Assembly: GCA_947561395.2 (NCBI GenBank)
Contig: OX387193.1
Coordinates: 2,666,001-2,730,000 of the forward strand
Origin: Buxus sempervirens
Taxonomy: Eukaryota > Streptophyta > Magnoliopsida > Buxales > Buxaceae
Direction: 5' to 3'
Length of the DNA stretch: 64,000 nt
Numbering within the stretch: the first letter of the stretch is position 1; each line of letters opens with the position of its first letter. The translations under genes were made by a program, and so were the position numbers. Shown in pieces: positions 59,351 to 64,000 of this stretch. Under the pieces are notes generated by a model. That model saw nothing but the letters and a program-made list of their open reading frames with translations. It made no database searches and was not told the origin of the DNA.

Positions 59351-59936
59351 GGCTATGTTTGGTATTGCTCCTCAAAAATTGTTTCAAAAAGCAAGAAAAA
59401 CAATTAAATTGCTTTTGCTTCTAAAAAGATATTTTTCATGAAGTAAAATTGTTTGGTTCACACTTGTTTTGTTACAAAAAAGCAAAGAATCATTTTTGGT
59501 AACATTAGAAAAATAAAAAATGCTTATTTGTTAATATTATCACTGCTATGGTAGCGGTGGGTGATGTTGGTGGATGAGTGGTGTTAATGGTGGTGCCCGT
59601 AGTGGAAATTGAGGTTGGATGGTGATGGTGGTTGGAGGTGGTGAGTGAATGATGGGTGGTGGGCGGTAGTAGTGGTGATGGTGGGCGGGGTTGTAATGGG
59701 GGGTGGATGTGGGTGTTAATGGCCGTGCCCAAGGTGGGAAGTGAGGGTGGATCGTGGTGGTTGGTGGTGTGGTAGTATTGGTGGGCGGTGGTAGTAGTGG
59801 TGGTTTAGGTTGGTTGGCAGTATTAGAAGAAATAAGCAAAAAATGAAAAGTAAAAAAGTTTTTGCTTCTCTAGAAAGCAATTAGATTACTTTTTGCTTCA
59901 TCGTGAGAAGCAAAAGCAAACACCAACCAAACATAT
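59351..59936. mobile_element. possible MITE with a GTGG-rich core
   Basis: The left end GGCTATGTTTGGTATTGC and right end CACCAACCAAACATAT are imperfect inverted repeats. AGCAAAAAG/CTTTTTGCTT words are also inverted inside. The core at 59550-59820 is a diverged two-unit repeat of about 150 bp, rich in GGTGG and GTAGT. No TSD was recognised. Confidence 0.4.
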
Positions 59937-60039
59937 TTATTGTTTCAAAAAGCATGATTTTGCTTAAATAAGCAAAAACAAAAAAACAATGTTAAATGCA
60001 ATCTTAAATGCTTATAGGGCCGGGTTGGGGTTTATGAAA

Positions 60040-60220
60040 ATCTGCCCCGAACCCACCGGTTGCCATATGAGATGCACTCGTTATCTGGTGGTAAAGGAAA
60101 CAGTAACGAGAAAGCGGGGCGTAGTTTGAGTTAAGCCCCGAACCCACCGGCTGCCATATGAGATGCACTCATTATCTGGTGGTAAAGGAAACGGTAACGA
60201 GAAAGCGGGGCCTAGTTTGA
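60040..60220. repeat. two-copy tandem duplication of about 90 bp
   Basis: Two units share GAACCCACCGG, TGCCATATGAGATGCACTC and GGTAAAGGAAAC, and differ at few bases. They lie about 1 kb upstream of the nucleotidyltransferase start codon and so may border its promoter. Confidence 0.75.
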
Positions 60221-61233
60221 AAATAACTCAATACAAAATTACACTATCACCCGCATCATTGCAGTAAATAACTCCATTCTTCCCTCTTTCCCTCTCTATT
60301 TGCGTCCCTTTTTCTTCCACTCCATTCTCTCTCTGACGAAAAAAGAAAAGGGAAAATGTTGGATTCTCTCGGCTTCATTTATGCATGCGTAGGGATTCTT
60401 TCTTTCTGTCCTCCAAGAAATTTTAGTCTCAAACGATCTACCGTCTGATATTTGACTGCGTAGGGCTCAGTTCTTCAGAATCGAGTCCTTGAGGTCGGGT
60501 GCCCTATTCCCTTAGGTTTTCTTTTCCCACTAACATCTGTTTCTTCGGTGATAATTTTGCTCTGGTGCGCTTGATCGATTTTATTTTGTCGAGTCTCATG
60601 ATCTAAGCCTCTTGTTTTGGTCATGGTTCTTCGGCATTGAAGTAATACTAAAATTGAAGGCATTACGGTGGCCATTTTTTTTTGCCTGACTCTTTCGTTC
60701 GGTTTCTATTAAACCTTTGGTTTCGTTGCAAATTTTTAATGATGGGGCTTTGTTACAATTCACATTAGGTTTTCTTCCAGGGCTTTTTGGGGCACTTTGT
60801 ATTTGGGATTTTAAGCGTTTAAAGAAATGATTTTCTGCTTTCTTTAGGTTATCGTAATAGGTTTTGTTCAGGAATTTTTGGGTTTCAAGTATCTATATTC
60901 GGCTTAGCAAAATATTTTTCCTTCTCTTCTGTTACTGTTGTCACTTTAATAGTTCAAACCTGTAAAAAGGACACCTGTTTTTGATCTTTTGGTTCTGAAC
61001 TAGAGCTCTCGTTGGTTTGTGTTCGGATATCTAATTTGTCCGCTAGTCGATTTTGTGTTAAGCATTTCCAGTTGAAATTGCCAATTTGATAATACTGTAA
61101 AGTTCAGATTTTCATTGATCATTGCGATATACTTCCTTTGCACCTGACCTTTCAATGGAAGATTCGTAATCTCTCTTTCTGAGGAGTTGTTTATGAAAGC
61201 AAGGATAGCAACATAATATTGTATTAGCATTGC
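60221..61233 (+). promoter_or_regulatory. upstream region and leader of the nucleotidyltransferase gene
   Basis: The sequence changes to a CT-rich, leader-like composition from about 60280 (TCTTCCCTCTTTCCCTCTC), then long T-rich stretches, before the ATG at 61234. A leader intron is possible. Exact start and splice sites were not determined. Confidence 0.35.
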
Positions 61234-62363
61234 ATGGGCGATCATGAGGGCTGGGCACAGCCAAGTGGCCTCTCGCCCAACGGCCTCTTGCCCAATGAAA
61301 CAGCTTCTGTGACTAGAGTTCTTGACCTTGAGAGATGGGCTATAGCCGAAGAGAGAACTGCAGACCTGATTGCCCGCATCCAACCCAATAAACCCTCTGA
61401 AGAGCGCAGAAATGCTGTTGCTGAGTATGTGCAGAGGCTCATCATGAAGTGCTTTTCCTGCCAGGTGCATCCTTCCTCATTGGTTTGTCGTCCTGTTTTC
61501 CTGTTTCCCCATATTTACCATATTTTCGATTATTATCATTTATTTATTTGCTTTATTGCTTTCTGCAGTGCTATATTTTGGTGGGTACATAGTCAGTGAT
61601 TTATAGCTGATGAATACTATGGGGCATTGTTTTGGCTGTGATGTTTGTAGATTAGAATTGTCAAAACTTATTGCTGGATATGATCCATAATATTGAAGAT
61701 GCCTTAATTTGGAAATGTGGCGTAATTTTAGAGAAATAATAATGCAAAAAGTCCCTTCACCCTGTGCGTGTATATGTGTTCTCCACATTTTGATTTAATG
61801 TATGTAGACATATGCAGAGTCATACTCACATGTTTGCATAGAAGTATATAGTTCCTATCGTCCTTAATGTTGTCTTTGATTGGACTTTGGCTTTTACATA
61901 GCTTTGTTTCTTGGCTTCACATCAATTGTATTTTTTATTCTCTACTGAATGTTTCTTTTTTATACTTACTTTTATTTTTAGTCTGTAAGCTAGTTCCAAT
62001 CCCATGATCACACATAGCCGTGTGATATATCAACCATTTAAGCTACAAGGTCTGGTCAATTGACCATAATTATGCTCCATAGGATTTATGTGACTACTTT
62101 ATGCATATATCTGTTTCCTTCCTTTTCTAATATCAATTTTGCTATTGCTTTATAATAATTTCAGTTTTCTGTAGGTTTTCACATTTGGGTCTGTACCGCT
62201 CAAGACCTATTTGCCAGATGGTGACATTGACTTAACAGCCTTCAGCAAGAATCAAAATTTGAAGGATACATGGGCTGATGAGGTTCGCAATATTCTAGAA
62301 ACTGAAGAGAAAAATGAGAATGCTGAATTCCGTGTAAAAGAGGTTCAGTACATTCAGGCAGAA
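61234..62363 (+). CDS. nucleotidyltransferase / PAP-OAS1 substrate-binding family protein, 5' part only
   Basis: Coding exons 61234-61464 and 62175-62363 join in phase 0 (donor GTGCAT, acceptor TGTAG; next donor GTATGT), giving 140 residues. The gene continues beyond the window. The N-terminus has GWAQPSGLSPNGLLPNE and ERRNAVAEYVQRLIMKCFSC. Exon 2 carries the nucleotidyltransferase signature FGSVPLKTYLPDGDIDLTAF, with Gly82-Ser83 and the metal-binding pair Asp94/Asp96, then FRVKEVQYIQAE. This is a plant-conserved family related to poly(A) polymerase / 2'-5' oligoadenylate synthetase folds. The substrate of this member is not known to me. The next expected exon was not found before 64000, so intron 2 is longer than 1.6 kb and holds repeats and a plastid-derived fragment. 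Confidence 0.88.
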
Positions 62364-62460
62364 GTATGTCCTATGAGCGTCATTATTATCTTAATTCTTT
62401 TTATAGTGTCTTGGGCTCTTGAGCCTGTTACTTATTTTTTTCCCTTTTTTTTTTTTATGA

Positions 62461-62895
62461 ATGATGAGTATTTATTATAAGGAAGAGAGCAAGTATACAT
62501 GCAAGAGAGAGAGAGAGAGCAAGAGCGAGTGCGCAAGAGAGAGAGAGAGTGAGGGAGGGAGGGAGGGAGGGAGGGTATGATGAATATTTATTAGAAGGAA
62601 GAGAGAAAAGTATAATACATGCAAGAGAGGGAGGGAGGGACAACACAGTCACATGAAATAACTAACCTTGACTCTCAATGTTGGACATACACCATTCCTT
62701 TTACTGAGACTCAGGAGGGATACCAGAAAAATGACTCCCAAAGTGTCGCCTTGTTGGCATTTCGAATTGTTTTTTTCCCTATATATCACAGTTTATATAT
62801 ATTAACCTCTTCATTCTTATATCTTTTCCATTTAGTCTCCTATAGTTGGGAAGAGATAGAGAGGGGGAGGGAGAGAGAGAGAGATAGGGAGGATG

Positions 62896-62963
<68 letters not shown>

Positions 62964-63128
62964 TGATGAATATTTATTAGAAGGAAGAGAGCAAGTATGA
63001 TACATGCAAGAGAGGGAGGTAGGGAGGGAGGGGGAAGTGAGGGATAACACGGTCGCATGAAATAACTAACCTTGACACCAATGCTGGAAATACACTGTTC
63101 CTTTTACCGAAATTCAGGAGGGATGCCC
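62461..63128. repeat. GA-rich microsatellites and duplicated segments in intron 2
   Basis: A unit beginning TGATGAATATTTATTAGAAG is present at about 62578-62737 and 62961-63128, with a shorter related start at 62461. Both full copies end in ACACC/ACACTGTTCCTTTTAC and CAGGAGGGAT. A pure GA run spans about 62898-62960. GGGA repeats occur at 62552-62575. No coding meaning is assigned to the open frames here. Confidence 0.75.
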
Positions 63129-63390
63129 AAAATATCATGTACTGATTCTTCAATACCCACTATGTTAGAATATTCGTGTAGTATTTTCACAGATTTTGCA
63201 CATGTGATACATGTTCCTTCTATTTCTCCAAGCAAAGCCCTCCGCATCACGATGCCTATCATATCAGCTTGACCTTTCATAAGTGGAGACAGAGTAAAAT
63301 GTCCATAATAAAGACGCTTATTGTTTGCTCTTGATTCAACACACTTCCATTGTAGCATCCAAGTACATGCTCTTAATTCTATGCAACCCT
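63128..63390 (-). pseudogene. rpoA: nuclear fragment of plastid rpoA (NUPT)
   Basis: On the - strand this encodes the N-terminal part of the plastid RNA polymerase alpha subunit: [43 protein letters not shown] and ESVHDIL. The similarity starts near the original start-codon region (about 63388) and stops abruptly after HDIL at 63128, where it meets the duplicated intron repeat. Compared with the usual protein several residues look altered in a way that fits C-to-T or G-to-A decay (for example Cys where Arg is expected in CITCAKS). It is about 85 codons of a gene of roughly 340, so it is nonfunctional. Confidence 0.85.
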
Positions 63391-64000
63391 AGAATTTCTA
63401 CCAATGCTTGGTCTCAATGATGGCTAAGTTTTATATCAAGCCAATAAGTAAATAAATAAATAAAATGGAAAGAATAATTTCAATATCTATGAATGTACTA
63501 ATTTGGATGCTCATAATCTAACTAAATGTATTATTTTTAACAAAGAAGGATGGAAGGATAGGATATATGGTTGACACTAAGATGTCATTCGATATTCATT
63601 TTAGATTAGGAACTTTTTCAAAGAATCAGTTCTTTGATCTTATTTAATTTTTTTTTTTTTTGAGTGCATTAAGTTTACCCAATACCGAAGGGATTGTTTT
63701 ACTCAAGACACATTTGATCAAGATATAAATGCAATGAGTTTTAAGTCAAGTTTAATGTATTTACAAATTTGTTAAAAATGGTATTCATCTAATTACAGTT
63801 TGCCACCATAAAAATGAAATATGGCCTTATTTACAAATTTATACTAACTTGTTGGGATGATGCATTTTGTTTTTGTTTTTTTTTTGTAAGCGACAACAAT
63901 CATTGTAGTGAGATTCATAATGTAGCTAAACATGCCTAATATGCCCAAATTAGGAGGCGAAATGCATTCAACAATCTGAAATTCAGTCATTTGAAGTTTA
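63391..64000 (+). other. intron 2 of the nucleotidyltransferase gene, right edge
   Basis: This is AT-rich sequence with T runs near 63645-63660 and 63870-63886. No exon or other feature was recognised. Confidence 0.4.

Noticed and set aside
59505..59839. Pro/Thr/His-rich open frames
   Set aside because: They are antisense readings of the GTGG-rich repeat core and have no domain.
62455..63058. Open frames rich in Ser-Leu or Arg-Glu
   Set aside because: They come from GA/TC microsatellites inside an intron.
1..64000. tRNA or rRNA genes
   Set aside because: No tRNA-like A/B box layout or rRNA sequence was recognised by eye. A dedicated scan could still find a degenerate one.

Overview
The window is nuclear DNA of a flowering plant, probably a dicot. 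It has GT-AG introns, clear plant gene families, a nuclear copy of a plastid gene and a heavy load of plant-type retrotransposons. I could not fix the species.

Three host genes are supported. (1) A complete FTSH11-type organellar AAA+ metalloprotease on the + strand (2574-24404) has 17 exons that join in frame to 811 codons. (2) A complete PYL8/PYL9-type abscisic acid receptor on the - strand (28197-30473) has three exons and 185 codons. (3) The first two coding exons of a nucleotidyltransferase / PAP-OAS1-like gene lie on the + strand (61234-62363), and the gene runs off the right edge.

Most of the remainder is mobile DNA. Positions 1-2200 hold small foldback (MITE-like) elements. FTSH11 intron 7 (6330-16066) is swollen by three nested insertions: a decayed RTE-type LINE, split by a 5'-truncated L1-type LINE, split in turn by a 5.5-kb Ty3/gypsy chromovirus (probably Reina clade). 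Each of the two inner insertions has a recognisable target-site duplication (TSD). Intron 8 carries a hAT-like MITE. Between FTSH11 and PYL8 are a LINE 3'-end fragment with a perfect 16-bp TSD and another hAT-like MITE. Upstream of PYL8 is a 5'-truncated L1 (30961-34872) interrupted by a 2.0-kb solo LTR.

Positions 36443-48142 form one 11.7-kb LTR retrotransposon on the - strand. Its LTRs are near-identical, its TSD is CTAAC, and it has a tRNA-type primer site and a polypurine tract. It encodes only a Tat/Ogre-like Gag and no polymerase. Its leader holds about 30 tandem hairpin units whose stems change in a compensatory way. A second array, of roughly 28-bp-spaced CCCGTA/TACGGG palindromes, occurs both in the LTRs and in the leader. 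These two arrays are the most unusual structures in the window.

Positions 51108-56850 hold a full-length L1-type LINE (- strand) with both reading frames open, a 4-nt ATGA overlap between them, a 15-bp TSD and a foldback at its 5' end. The right end has a tandem duplication upstream of the nucleotidyltransferase gene. Inside that gene's second intron are GA-rich duplicated repeats and a decayed fragment of plastid rpoA.

I saw no tRNA, rRNA or CRISPR array.
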